This document shows positions 35,271 to 44,036 of a DNA stretch of 64,000 nt, in pieces (position 1 is the first letter of the stretch; each line of letters starts with the position of its first letter). The translations under genes were made by a program, and so were the position numbers. This DNA comes from Mycolicibacterium iranicum (GTDB taxonomy: Bacteria; Actinomycetota; Actinomycetes; Mycobacteriales; Mycobacteriaceae). The DNA lies in NCBI RefSeq assembly GCF_001650495.1, contig NZ_LWCS01000029.1, positions 19,088-83,087 on the forward strand. The letters are read 5' to 3'. A model generated the notes under the pieces. That model was given only the letters and a program-made list of their open reading frames with translations, was not told the DNA's origin and made no database searches.

Positions 35271-36533
35271 CTAGCTCTTGTTGCGCTTGACCTGATTGAA
35301 GGGCACACCACGGTCTGCGGCGGCCTCGCGCGGGAAGCCCAGAATGCGTTCGCCGATCACGTTGCGCGCCATCTCCGAGCTGCCACCTCCGAGCGAGCCC
35401 GTCTGCCGGGACAGGTAGCGCACGCCGACGTCGGCGATCTCGGTAAGGCTGTCACCTTCGTCGATGACGCCGGCGGTGCCCGCGATCGCCAGTGCCGTGT
35501 CGACCTCGAGTTCAGTGGTTTCGGCGTGGAACAGCCGGATGAGGGTGCCCGCGTTCGGCGGCAGCGAGCCGTCGGCGATCGCGTGGAACACGTGGTCGAT
35601 CAGCTGTTCCTTCACGATCCGGCGTGTCAGCGCGCGCCCCGCCAGTTCCTGGATGCGCGGATCGTCGCCCTGGCCGGTGGCCTCAGCCAGCCCGACGTGA
35701 TCGGGCGGCATCTCGCTGGCGTTCTCGGCGGCGGTCCCGCTGGCGAACTCCGATCCGCCACCGACTGCCCGGCGCTCGTGGTGCAGCTGACGGGTGGCGA
35801 CCTCCCACCCCTTGTTCACCTCGCCGACGACGGCGTCGTCCCCGAGCTCGAGTCCGTCGAAGAACTCCTCGCAGAACTCTTCGTTGCCGTTGACTTCCTT
35901 GATGCGGCGCATCGTGATGCCGGGGGAGTTGAGCGGCACGAGGAACATCGTCAGGCCCTCGTGCTTGGGCACCGTCCAGTCGGTGCGGGCCAGCAGCAGG
36001 CCGTAATCACCGGCGAAGGCGCTGGTGCTCCAGGTTTTGGCGCCGTTGATGATCCACGTACCGTCCCGATAGTCGGCACGGGTGATGACGCCGGCAAGGT
36101 CGGAGCCACCGCTGGGTTCGCTGAGCAGCTGAACCAGGATCTCCTCACCGCGGACCGCGGCCGAGATGCGGTCGCGCTTCTGGGCTTCGCTACCCACGTC
36201 GAGAATGGTTGCCGCGCAGATTGTGAACGTGGGCGTGTTAAGGATCAAGGGCATCTCGTAGCTTCGGCATTCGGCGTTGAACGCCCGCTGGTAGGAGTAG
36301 TCCAGGCCGAGTCCGCCGTACTCGCGTGGGAAGCAGATTCCCGCAAATCCTCCTTCGTACAAACGCTTTTGAAGTTCCTTCGCGCGATCCCAGGAGGCCT
36401 GCTCAGCCCGCACCGAGAAGGGCGGGTGGTCGGGATCGATCCTCGGCATGTTCTCGGCCAGCCATGCCCGCGCGCGGGCGGCGAAATCCGCTACCGACTC
36501 GGTCGCCTGCGTGGCGGTGACGGTATCGGTCAT
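35271..36533 (-). CDS. Acyl-CoA dehydrogenase (FadE), larger subunit-type
   Basis: A 420-residue flavoprotein that would introduce a 2,3 double bond in an acyl-CoA. FAD-binding motifs LLSEPSGGSDLAGVITRAD and GTWIINGAKTWSTSAFAGDY are clear. The C-terminal SLGGGSSEMARNVIGERILG lacks the usual catalytic glutamate context, which is typical of subunits from heterotetrameric enzymes. Its ATG overlaps the stop of the second fadE by 4 bp, supporting an alpha2beta2 complex. It is last in the operon with the amidohydrolase. The substrate is unknown; pairs like this often act on ring-containing or branched acyl-CoAs. Confidence 0.88.
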   Translation of the reverse strand: MTDTVTATQATESVADFAARARAWLAENMPRIDPDHPPFSVRAEQASWDRAKELQKRLYEGGFAGICFPREYGGLGLDYSYQRAFNAECRSYEMPLILNTPTFTICAATILDVGSEAQKRDRISAAVRGEEILVQLLSEPSGGSDLAGVITRADYRDGTWIINGAKTWSTSAFAGDYGLLLARTDWTVPKHEGLTMFLVPLNSPGITMRRIKEVNGNEEFCEEFFDGLELGDDAVVGEVNKGWEVATRQLHHERRAVGGGSEFASGTAAENASEMPPDHVGLAEATGQGDDPRIQELAGRALTRRIVKEQLIDHVFHAIADGSLPPNAGTLIRLFHAETTELEVDTALAIAGTAGVIDEGDSLTEIADVGVRYLSRQTGSLGGGSSEMARNVIGERILGFPREAAADRGVPFNQVKRNKS

Positions 36534-37666
36534 GCCGGCACCTCGGCCTTCCTGCTCAGCTCATAGACGATGCGGTGATGATCTTCCGGGGAGCCGAACA
36601 CAGCCCGGTACAGCGCCACCCGGCGCAGATACAGGTGCAGGTCGTGTTCCCATGTGACGCCGATGCCGCCGTGCAATTGGACACAGTCCTGCAGCATCAG
36701 CGGGGCACGTTCGGCCACATAGGCTTTGGCGACGCTCACCAGCTTCTCGGCGTCGGGGGAGCGGTGCGCGACCGCCGCGACCGCACCCGCGGTGGTGCCG
36801 CGGCAGGCCTCGAACCACAACTTCATGTCTGCCGCACGATGTTTGAGAGCCTGGTAGGACGCCAGCGGACGGCCGAAGCTGTGTCGGTCCGCGAGCCACT
36901 GGTTGGTCATCGCGAGCACCGCGTCGAGAATTCCGACGATCTCGGCGCACTGCAGAATGAGGGCGATCTGACGCTGGCGTTCGATGATCGCCGCCGTCTG
37001 CTCGGCAGTTCCCACCGCCGCGGATTCGGCGACCTGCACTCCGTCGAAATGTACGTGCGCGTAGCGCTTGACCATGTCGACGGAGTTCTGCGCCGTCACG
37101 GTGACCCCTGCGGTGTCCGTCGGCACCAGAAACTGCCGGACCGCCCCGTCGCAGGCGGCGACGACGAGAACCACATCGGAGTCGGCGCCTGCCTCGACAC
37201 GATCCTTGACCCCGTCGATTCGAAAACCGGAATCGGTTCGGGTAGCGATGGTTTGGGCGATCAGCGGGGCAAACGGGCGCTTCGGTTCGTAGACCGCCCA
37301 TGACGCGATCAGCTCACCTGAGATCAGGCCCTCGATGAGGTCCTCGTGACCCTCTGGTGCTTCGGCGAGTCCGGCGAGAACGACGCTGACCGGATGCAGT
37401 GGGCCGGGGGCGACCGTGTGGCCGATCCGTTCGGCAACCAGCGCCACGTCGGCCACCCCGTCCCCCGAGACGCTGCCGCCGCCGAGTTCCTCCGGCACGA
37501 GCAGGCTGGTCCATCCCAATTCGGCCGCCCGCTGCCACCATTCGCGCTGGAACGACATCCCGGAGGCGTGCAGGCCTCGGACATGGGTCAGCGAGCCCTG
37601 TTTCTCCAGGAACGTCTGAGTGGTCGAGGCGAACAGCAGCTGTTCGGGATTCACCACGTCGGTCAT
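36530..37666 (-). CDS. Acyl-CoA dehydrogenase (FadE), partner subunit
   Basis: A 378-residue acyl-CoA dehydrogenase. Its C-terminal half is well conserved (DRHSFGRPLASYQALKHRAA and VQLHGGIGVTWEHDLHLYLR, the FAD-adenine contact region), while the central FAD-binding beta domain is divergent. The overlapping ORF order with 35271-36533 suggests one heterotetrameric enzyme. It lies 17 bp downstream of the amidohydrolase gene, in the same TetR-controlled operon. Confidence 0.87.
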   Translation of the reverse strand: MTDVVNPEQLLFASTTQTFLEKQGSLTHVRGLHASGMSFQREWWQRAAELGWTSLLVPEELGGGSVSGDGVADVALVAERIGHTVAPGPLHPVSVVLAGLAEAPEGHEDLIEGLISGELIASWAVYEPKRPFAPLIAQTIATRTDSGFRIDGVKDRVEAGADSDVVLVVAACDGAVRQFLVPTDTAGVTVTAQNSVDMVKRYAHVHFDGVQVAESAAVGTAEQTAAIIERQRQIALILQCAEIVGILDAVLAMTNQWLADRHSFGRPLASYQALKHRAADMKLWFEACRGTTAGAVAAVAHRSPDAEKLVSVAKAYVAERAPLMLQDCVQLHGGIGVTWEHDLHLYLRRVALYRAVFGSPEDHHRIVYELSRKAEVPA

Positions 37667-37683
37667 ATGAGTCGGTCTGCCTC

Positions 37684-38913
37684 TCAGGCGATGACGAGTG
37701 CGGGGACGTCGGGCTTGTAGACGACTTTGTTCTCGACCTTGAACAGGTCGATCATGTTCTTGCCCATGACTTTGCGGACGCCCTCCTCGTCGAGCCCGTG
37801 AGCTTCCAGGTCCGAGACGAGGTTGATCGGGTCGGCGAGACCTTCGGGATGCGGCCAGTCAGAGCCGAAGATCACGCGGTCAATGCCGCACAACTCGGAG
37901 ATTTCCCTGAAATTGTCCTCCCAGAACGGTGCCACATAGACGGCTCGTGTGAACGCTTCGACCGGGTTCTCCGGAAATGACTGCGGCATCTTGGAATAGA
38001 CGTCTTCGAATTGGTGGAACAGGTACGGCACCCACGATGCGCCGTTCTCGATCGACAGGATGCGCAGGTCCGGGTTGCGCGTCAACGCACCGTGACAAAC
38101 CAGCGCTGCCATGCTGTCCTCGATGGGGCGCTTACCCATCGACACCATGCGGAACGCCGTCGGCTTGAAGGGCAGATATTCGTCGGCGGGCTCCCAGTCG
38201 TTGAGGTACTCGGCGTAGCCGCTGTCCGACGCGTGCATCGACACCGGGATGCCGGCTTTCACGCATGCGTCCCAGAACGGGTCGAATTCCTCGGTGCCAA
38301 ATGAGCGCGTGCCGCGGAAGCCCGGCACCGGTGCGGGCCGGACCAGGACGGTCTTGGCGCCGCGTTCGAGGCACCACTGGAGTTCTTCGAGAGCGCGGTC
38401 GACGATCGGCAACGTGATGACCGGCGTCGAGAAGATACGGTCCTCGTAGTTGAACTGCCAAGTCTCGTACATCCATTCGTTGAGCGCGTGGATGATGTCG
38501 TGGATCAGCTCGGGGTCGTCTTTGAGGCGCTCCTCGACCAGTGACGCGAGCGTGGGGAACATCAGCGTGTAATCCAGGCCGAGTCCGTCCATCACCTCGA
38601 GGCGCGCCTGCGGATCGCGGAAGGCGGGGATGGCCTTCATCGGCTTGCCCATGATCTCGCGGAAACTCTTGCCGCCGCTGCCGTGCCGGAAGTACTCCTC
38701 CTGGGCGCCGGGTCGGGCCACCACCTCGAAGGTCGGGTTGGGGATGTAGTCGCTGATGTGGTTGCGCACCATGATCTTGGTGCGACCGTGCACGTCGATG
38801 TAGTCGATGACGCCCTTGCGTTTGTCCGGCAGGAACTTGGTCAGCGCTTCCCTGGGTTCGTAGAAGTGGTTGTCGGCGTCGAAGACCGGATAGTCGAGGA
38901 TGCGTGACGGCAT
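37684..38913 (-). CDS. Amidohydrolase-superfamily protein
   Basis: A 409-residue metal-dependent TIM-barrel protein. It starts with VFDADNHFYE (D-x-D-x-H type metal motif) and contains GIPVSMHASDSGYAEYLND and VIFGSDWPHPEG with the late Asp. I chose ATG 38913, which has AGGAG upstream; a longer frame to 38946 would begin inside the operator zone. Members of this mycobacterial group occur in lipid or ring-degradation clusters, where they could hydrolyse a ring or act as a decarboxylase or hydratase. First gene of the operon with two acyl-CoA dehydrogenases. Confidence 0.85.
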   Translation of the reverse strand: MPSRILDYPVFDADNHFYEPREALTKFLPDKRKGVIDYIDVHGRTKIMVRNHISDYIPNPTFEVVARPGAQEEYFRHGSGGKSFREIMGKPMKAIPAFRDPQARLEVMDGLGLDYTLMFPTLASLVEERLKDDPELIHDIIHALNEWMYETWQFNYEDRIFSTPVITLPIVDRALEELQWCLERGAKTVLVRPAPVPGFRGTRSFGTEEFDPFWDACVKAGIPVSMHASDSGYAEYLNDWEPADEYLPFKPTAFRMVSMGKRPIEDSMAALVCHGALTRNPDLRILSIENGASWVPYLFHQFEDVYSKMPQSFPENPVEAFTRAVYVAPFWEDNFREISELCGIDRVIFGSDWPHPEGLADPINLVSDLEAHGLDEEGVRKVMGKNMIDLFKVENKVVYKPDVPALVIA

Positions 38914-38947
38914 GGTGGGCTCTCCTGGCGCGTCGTATTTGCACAAA

Positions 38948-38986
38948 GCGGTAATGAGATTACCGCTGGTGGTAACGACATTACCA
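38948..38986. promoter_or_regulatory. Two tandem TetR operators ahead of the amidohydrolase-fadE operon
   Basis: Site 1 is gcggtaatgagattaccgc (38948-38966), with perfect 8-bp arms around gag. Site 2 is tggtaacgacattacca (38970-38986), with 6-bp arms. Both share the core GGTAA-N5-TTACC and lie 35-75 bp before the amidohydrolase ATG. A third copy precedes the tetR gene at 39695. Confidence 0.8.
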
Positions 38987-39032
38987 TGCGCAAGTGTAAC
39001 GGCGCTAGAGCGTGTCAGCCCAGTTCAGGGCG

Positions 39033-39665
39033 TTAACGAGTGAGCCCACGCAGGCAGAAGGTGTACACGTGGTTTCCCTCGATGGGCACGTCGTTGAGTT
39101 CCGCTCCCAGATCGCGCATGCGCAGTGTTCCCAACACCGTCTGCATCAGGATCGTGGCATCGGTATCCACATCGAGGTCGGGCCTGAATGTGCAGTCCTC
39201 GATGCCGCGCCGCAGGATGTCGGCGATGAGGCGGTGCAGGGGCAGCAGCACCTTCGCGAACTCTTTCGGCCTGGTCTCGAGCAAGTGATCGTTGTAGTAG
39301 GTCAGCCCCCGGTTGATGCTGTCCTGGGTGCTCGATTCCGCAGGCGCGCTGATGCGTTCGATGAGCAGACGCAGGGCGTCGGCGCTGCCCAACGACTCCA
39401 TCTCGGCGCGCCACCGCCCGGTGGCATCGGCCATGATCCTCTCGACAAGTCCGAGCAGAAGTTCGTCTTTGGTGGCGAAGTGTTGGTAGAACGCCCGCAA
39501 CGAGGTCTTGGACCGCTCGACCACCTCGAGGACCGTGAAGTCGGTGCGGCCGGTCTCGCCGAGAATGTCCAGCGCAGAGCGCATGAAGCGGTTGGCGCGC
39601 GACTCCTGCGAGGCGTTGTCGCGCTGGGCCGTCGGATTCGGCTGAGCCTTCGCGGCCATCGGCAC
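39033..39665 (-). CDS. TetR-family regulator of the fadE/amidohydrolase/thioesterase cluster
   Basis: A 210-residue TetR protein. Its N-terminal helix-turn-helix spans FTVLEVVERSKTSLRAFYQH followed by FATKDELL, and the rest is a helical ligand domain. The copies of GGTAA-N5-TTACC on both sides of the gene argue that it represses itself, the downstream operon and the divergent thioesterase. The inducer is probably an acyl-CoA or pathway intermediate. An in-frame ATG at 39659 is an alternative start. Confidence 0.9.
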   Translation of the reverse strand: MPMAAKAQPNPTAQRDNASQESRANRFMRSALDILGETGRTDFTVLEVVERSKTSLRAFYQHFATKDELLLGLVERIMADATGRWRAEMESLGSADALRLLIERISAPAESSTQDSINRGLTYYNDHLLETRPKEFAKVLLPLHRLIADILRRGIEDCTFRPDLDVDTDATILMQTVLGTLRMRDLGAELNDVPIEGNHVYTFCLRGLTR

Positions 39666-39694
39666 GCCATCCCTTCCTGTCCCCGGCAGTCGAT

Positions 39695-39709
39695 GGTAAT
39701 GACGTTACC
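39695..39709. promoter_or_regulatory. Third TetR operator, between tetR and thioesterase
   Basis: ggtaatgacgttacc has perfect GGTAA/TTACC arms. It lies 29 bp upstream of the tetR start and 61 bp upstream of the divergent thioesterase ATG, so one site could control both genes. Confidence 0.75.
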
Positions 39710-39770
39710 GCTTTCGGGGAACCTCGGTTAATGTTCCCTCCGACGGTCATCCGATGGAGGCGATGGACAC

Positions 39771-40643
39771 ATGACACAGGCGCAATGGACGGTCCAGGCA
39801 CTGCTCGACCTGTTCGACGCGGAACCGGCAGGCGAGAACACTTTCTCGGCGCAGACCGGTCCCGCCGGGGAGGACGAGCGTCAGGTCGTCGAGGGCACGC
39901 AGGTCCTCGCCCAGTCGATTGTGGCCGCCGCCAAGCGTTTTCCGGGCAAGTCAATCCGGTCCGTATATGCGGTGTTCGCGCGCGCCGTCATGGTCGCCGC
40001 GGGGCCGGTGGAGTTGGAGATCGACGTGGTCAGCGAAGGGCGTTCCACCGCAACGGCGGTCGTGACCGCGAGGCAGAACGGCAAGCGCTGCATCACCACC
40101 ACCGTGCTGGCCGACGTGCCCACCGGCGACGTCATCCGCCACCATCTGCCCAAGCCCGACGTGGCGGCACCCGCCGACGCGCATGAGTCGCCGATGCCGA
40201 TGCCCGGTCGCCAACTTCGGCTGGTCGACGTCGTCGACGTGAACAGTCCCGACGAGGTCGGGCCGCCCGAGCTGTATGCCTGGCTGCACTATGACCCGAT
40301 TCCGTCGCGGGACGACCTCGCCAAGGCGCTCATCGCGTATTTCACTGGTCACCTGGGTATTTCGACGACAATGCGCGCGCACGAGGGCATCGGAACCAGC
40401 CAGGCGCACCTGACCGTGTCGACCGCGCCGATGACGGTGTCGGTGAGTTTCCACGAGCCGGTCACCTGGGACGGTTGGCTGCTGTATGCGCATGAGAGCA
40501 CTCAGGTGGGTGCCGGTATGTCCTATGTCCGCGGCACGGTGCACACCGAGGAAGGTGAGTTGCTCGCGTCGTTCACCCAGGATGCGCTGATCCGTCCTCT
40601 GCGCACCACGGACACCGCCATCAAAGAACAGTCAAGGCTCTAG
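39771..40643 (+). CDS. Acyl-CoA thioesterase-like protein (double hotdog, TesB-related)
   Basis: A 290-residue protein with two hotdog domains. The first half has GTQVLAQSIVAAAKRFPGKS, as in TesB-type thioesterases, and the second half ends with HEPVTWDGWLLYAHESTQVG followed by GMSYVRGTVHTEEGELLASF, the classic TesB C-terminal signature. It would hydrolyse acyl-CoA to the free acid and CoA. GGAGG lies 11 bases before the ATG. Divergent from tetR and sharing its operator, so probably induced with the fadE operon. Confidence 0.85.
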   Translation: MTQAQWTVQALLDLFDAEPAGENTFSAQTGPAGEDERQVVEGTQVLAQSIVAAAKRFPGKSIRSVYAVFARAVMVAAGPVELEIDVVSEGRSTATAVVTARQNGKRCITTTVLADVPTGDVIRHHLPKPDVAAPADAHESPMPMPGRQLRLVDVVDVNSPDEVGPPELYAWLHYDPIPSRDDLAKALIAYFTGHLGISTTMRAHEGIGTSQAHLTVSTAPMTVSVSFHEPVTWDGWLLYAHESTQVGAGMSYVRGTVHTEEGELLASFTQDALIRPLRTTDTAIKEQSRL

Positions 40644-40671
40644 GATTTCGTGGGAGGCGGCACGCAGCCTC

Positions 40672-40687
40672 AGCTCCGTCTGGAGCT
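40672..40687. terminator. Hairpin between convergent genes
   Basis: A perfect stem agctcc-gtct-ggagct lies in the 74-bp spacer between the thioesterase and the convergent SDR gene. No T-tract; probably a bidirectional terminator. Confidence 0.45.
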
Positions 40688-40717
40688 AACCGATGACGTC
40701 GGGCAATTCAGTCGAAC

Positions 40718-41614
40718 TCAGGGGCAAGCATAGGCGGAGTTCAACAAGGTGCTCTCCCTGGGCAAATGAGGCCGTAGAGCGGCGACGAAAATGCGGTCGA
40801 GGAGTCGGTCAGGTAGAAGCCGTGCCACCGTGAGAAGCGCCGCTTCGCGGCCAACGGTGTAACGGGTACGGGGCTTACGTGCGGTGATGGCCTTGGCGAT
40901 CACCGCCGCTGCTGCCTCAGCAGCAAGACCCTTCTTGGTCGACGATTCGGCTTGAGCGTTGACCGCGTGCAGCAGGCTGCTGTAGCGGCGGCTTTGCTCA
41001 GGTGTCATGGCTGCGACCAGCGCGTGCGCGCCGGCGATAGCTCTGCCGAGCATGTCGGTACGCACAGCGCCAGGTTCAACCACGACCACTTGGACTCCGT
41101 GGGGGGCGACCTCGCGTCGCAGGGAATCGCTCACGGCTTCGAGTGCGAACTTGGTGGCGGCGTACGGACCGTACGTGGCCATGGCGATCCTGCCTCCGAC
41201 CGAACTGATGTTGACCACCCGGCCTCGGTTGTCGAGCAACATCGACAAGAGCGCCTGGGTTACAGCGACGTGGCCGAAGAGGTTGACTTCGAACATTTTT
41301 CGCCATTCTTCTATCCCGAAGACTTCGATCGGAACGTTGGCCTGTACCGCGGCGTTGTTCACCAGAGCGCGCAGCGGCCGACCTTGCGGGTCCTCCCGCA
41401 CCCGGTTGGTGAGTGTTCGGATGTGGTCAGGATTTGTGATGTCCAGCAGGAACGGCTCGACACCGAACGCCCGGATGGCCTCCGCGTCGCGTTGGCGCCG
41501 AACGCCGGCGAGCACGTGGAACCCCCGTCGGGCCATCTCCTGGGCCGTGGCTGCTCCAATCCCGGTAGAGGCGCCGGTGATGACGATCAATTCATTTTCA
41601 GTTGACACTGTCAT
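40718..41614 (-). CDS. Short-chain dehydrogenase/reductase
   Basis: A 298-residue SDR: the nucleotide loop ITGASTGIGAATAQ at the N-terminus, NNAA, NISSVGGRIAM with the catalytic Ser, and YGPYAATKFALEAV with the Tyr-x3-Lys pair. The C-terminal extension (about 70 residues, basic) resembles SDRs acting on lipids or retinol-like alcohols. Translation starts with MTVSTENELIVITGAST, so the first five codons lie inside the operator repeat at 41600-41616. It is divergent from its probable TetR regulator. Confidence 0.9.
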   Translation of the reverse strand: MTVSTENELIVITGASTGIGAATAQEMARRGFHVLAGVRRQRDAEAIRAFGVEPFLLDITNPDHIRTLTNRVREDPQGRPLRALVNNAAVQANVPIEVFGIEEWRKMFEVNLFGHVAVTQALLSMLLDNRGRVVNISSVGGRIAMATYGPYAATKFALEAVSDSLRREVAPHGVQVVVVEPGAVRTDMLGRAIAGAHALVAAMTPEQSRRYSSLLHAVNAQAESSTKKGLAAEAAAAVIAKAITARKPRTRYTVGREAALLTVARLLPDRLLDRIFVAALRPHLPRESTLLNSAYACP

Positions 41615-41616
41615 CT
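41600..41616. promoter_or_regulatory. Operator copy 1, inside the SDR start codons
   Basis: The 17-bp agttgacactgtcatct is the exact reverse complement of the segment at 41636-41652. Its core tgacactgtca (41603-41613) is itself palindromic around one base. It covers the first five SDR codons, so a bound repressor would sit on the translation start region. Confidence 0.7.
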
Positions 41617-41635
41617 ACCTAGTCTGTCCTTGGTG

Positions 41636-41652
41636 AGATGACAGTGTCAACT
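41636..41652. promoter_or_regulatory. Operator copy 2, inside the tetR start codons
   Basis: agatgacagtgtcaact, exact inverted copy of 41600-41616, with palindromic core tgacagtgtca (41639-41649). Centre-to-centre distance between the copies is 36 bp. If tetR starts at 41638, the copy encodes its first residues MTVST; if it starts at ATG 41668, the copy lies upstream. Confidence 0.7.
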
Positions 41653-42288
41653 AAAGTCGTCGGAACTATGAACCGCGAGACATCGGCTGCCGCCACCCGC
41701 CGCGCCCTGCTGGACCAGGCTGCCCTGCTGCTGGATGTCGGCGGTCGCGATGCAGTCACGCTGCGCGAGGTCGGCGCCCGCGCCGGTGTCAGTCGCGGTG
41801 CGCCCTACCGCCACTTCGCCGATAAGGACGGCCTGCTGACTGCGGTGGCCGCCGAGGGCTGGGAGCGCCTCGGTGATCACATGCAGGGGTTGGCGGCAGA
41901 CGCGGGGCTTAGCCCTGCCGACAAACTGCGCGCGGCCTTGATTCACGTCATTACCGTCAGCCGCCAACGTCCCCACCTGTACCGGCTGATGTTCAGCACG
42001 TCAGACGGGGACCCGACCGCAGTGTTCGGTGCCGCGCAACGGATGTGCGACGAGTTCCTCGTCCTCGTCGCGACTGCGATCGGCGCCGATGCCGAGCGCT
42101 ACGCCGCCATACTCTTGACCGGTGTGCACGGTGCCGTCGGCCTGGAAATGAGCGGCCTTCTGCACACCGACAAGTGGCAGACCACCGCGGAAGAACTCAC
42201 CGACAACCTGCTCGCCCTCGTGAACGATGCCAACCATCGGCCCAGCGGTGAATCGGCCCGGCTCGACACGAGTTCCGGTCGAACGTGA
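41638..42288 (+). CDS. TetR-family regulator, divergent from SDR
   Basis: A 216-residue TetR protein with the helix-turn-helix VTLREVGARAGVSRGAPYRH followed by FADKDGLLTAV and a C-terminal domain of the WHG type (LYRLMFSTSDGDPTAVFGAA). Two starts are possible: ATG 41638 gives an N-terminal MTVST identical to that of the SDR and lies in the operator; ATG 41668 (MNRETSAAATRR) is a normal TetR start with the operator upstream. I keep the longer form but consider the shorter one at least as likely. Confidence 0.88.
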   Translation: MTVSTKVVGTMNRETSAAATRRALLDQAALLLDVGGRDAVTLREVGARAGVSRGAPYRHFADKDGLLTAVAAEGWERLGDHMQGLAADAGLSPADKLRAALIHVITVSRQRPHLYRLMFSTSDGDPTAVFGAAQRMCDEFLVLVATAIGADAERYAAILLTGVHGAVGLEMSGLLHTDKWQTTAEELTDNLLALVNDANHRPSGESARLDTSSGRT

Positions 42289-42356
42289 GCGGCCGTTCTC
42301 AAGCAGTGGTTTGAACCTCGAACAACTGGCCGTGGAGTGTGCGGCGAGCCTTATGG

Positions 42357-42401
42357 GACGTCGAAACTGTTGCTGCCCAGTGTGTGGGCGAGTTCGACGT
42401 C
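42357..42401. terminator. Long hairpin between convergent genes
   Basis: The arms gacgtcgaa (42357-42365) and ttcgacgtc (42393-42401) are perfect complements with a 27-base loop, in the 119-bp spacer between tetR and the DUF885 gene. No T-tract. Confidence 0.45.
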
Positions 42402-42407
42402 GTGCCT

Positions 42408-44036
42408 TCAGGCAAGCGCCGAGCGCAACACGTCGAGCGGCAACCCGCCCAGATCCAACGCCCTGCTGTGGAAGTCCTTGAGCGACACGCCCCGCGCCAG
42501 GCTGTCGTCACGCAACTCCTGCCAGATGCGCTGGCCGATCGCATAGGACGGCGCCTGACCGGGCCAGCCGAGATAGCGATCGAGTTCGAATCGCAGGTTC
42601 TCCTCGGCCATTGCGCTGTGGGTCTGCAGGAACGTCCACGCCCGCTCGGCATCCCACACCGCGCCGTCGGGTGCCGTCAGCCCGCAGTGCACGCCGATGT
42701 CGATCACCACCCGCGCGGCCCGGAAGCGTTGGGCGTCAAGCATTCCCATGCGATTTCCCGCGTCGTCCAGCCAGCCCAGCTCCGCCATCAGGCGCTCCGC
42801 GTACAGCGCCCAGCCCTCACCATGGCCGGACACCCAGCACCCGAGTCTGCGCCACCTGTTGAGCTCGTCGCCCAGCACCACCGCGCGGCCGATCTGCAGG
42901 TGATGGCCTGGCACTCCTTCGTGGAACACCGTCGTCATCTCCTGCCAGGTGTGGAAGGTGTGCACGCCCGGCGGCACCGACCACCACATCCGACCGGGCC
43001 GCGACAGGTCTTCTGACGGTCCGGTGTAGTAGATCCCACCGGTCTGCGTCGGCGCGATCCGGCACTCCAGGTTGCGCAACTCGGGCGCGATGTCGAAGTG
43101 CTTGTCGGCCAACGCATCCACCACGCGGTCGGAGAGCTCCTGCATCCACTGCTGCAGTGCGTCGGTGCCGTGGATGAGGTAGCGGTCCTCACCATCGAGT
43201 CGCCGCAGCGCCTCGCCCGCCGTCGCCCCCGGGTAGAGCCGTTCGGCGATCTCGTCCTGTTCGGCGACGATGCTCTGCAGAAGCTCCATGCCCCATTCGT
43301 AGGCTTCGTCGAGATCAACCGCCGCTCCGAGGAAGGTGCGTGACATCACCGCGTACGCGTCGCGCCCGCACCCGTCCACATCGCGGGCGTGCGGGCCGAT
43401 CTCGTCGCGCAGCACGGTGGTCAGCGACGCGTAGGCGTTCGCGGCGTGCTCGGCGTGCCGGCGGATCTCGGCGATGAGCGCGGGATTTCCCGGCGCGGCG
43501 CCGGCGACCATGTCGACGAACAGATTGGCGATCTGGCCTGCCTGTTGAATTCCGCGACGGACTTGTCGAGCCGCCGGCGGATGCCCCGACGCCACGGCGG
43601 CCCGCAGCGCCTCGGTGTATCCGCTCATCCGCTCCGGGATCCGGGCAAGCCGGCGGCCGAAGACGGCCCAATCGTCCTCGGTGTCGGTGGCCATCAGGTC
43701 GAAGACATCGCGCATCGTCTGCAGCGGAGAGGCGATGACGTTCAGTTCGCCGACGTCGAGACCGGCCTCGTGCATATCGACGAGGACCCCGAGCCGCTCC
43801 CGCATTGCGGCGGCCGTGACGACGTCGGTCGCATCGGTGGGTTCGGCCGCGTCGAGCTCGCGCAGCGCCGACTTGGCGGCATCGACACGCGCGGCGACAC
43901 CGTCGGGGGAGTAGTCGGTGATCTCGTCGTCGTAGCCGGCGATACCGGATTCCGTTGCTGCGCAAGGATCGAGGGCAGCCGAGACCTCAAGGTAGCGCTC
44001 GGCGACGGCATCGACCGCGGTCGTCTGCCTAGCCAA
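42408..44036 (-). CDS. DUF885-family protein with HExxPGHH metallopeptidase-like motif
   Basis: A 542-residue helical protein with TVFHEGVPGHHLQIGRAV (about residues 377-394), the HE-x2-PGHH signature of DUF885, and a later VIDIGVHCGLTAPDGAVWDA segment conserved in the family. These proteins look like cytoplasmic zinc carboxypeptidases, though few have been tested. No signal peptide is seen. The start is a TTG at 44036 overlapping the end of the YpfJ-like gene by 8 bp, so the two are translationally coupled. Confidence 0.85.
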   Translation of the reverse strand: MARQTTAVDAVAERYLEVSAALDPCAATESGIAGYDDEITDYSPDGVAARVDAAKSALRELDAAEPTDATDVVTAAAMRERLGVLVDMHEAGLDVGELNVIASPLQTMRDVFDLMATDTEDDWAVFGRRLARIPERMSGYTEALRAAVASGHPPAARQVRRGIQQAGQIANLFVDMVAGAAPGNPALIAEIRRHAEHAANAYASLTTVLRDEIGPHARDVDGCGRDAYAVMSRTFLGAAVDLDEAYEWGMELLQSIVAEQDEIAERLYPGATAGEALRRLDGEDRYLIHGTDALQQWMQELSDRVVDALADKHFDIAPELRNLECRIAPTQTGGIYYTGPSEDLSRPGRMWWSVPPGVHTFHTWQEMTTVFHEGVPGHHLQIGRAVVLGDELNRWRRLGCWVSGHGEGWALYAERLMAELGWLDDAGNRMGMLDAQRFRAARVVIDIGVHCGLTAPDGAVWDAERAWTFLQTHSAMAEENLRFELDRYLGWPGQAPSYAIGQRIWQELRDDSLARGVSLKDFHSRALDLGGLPLDVLRSALA

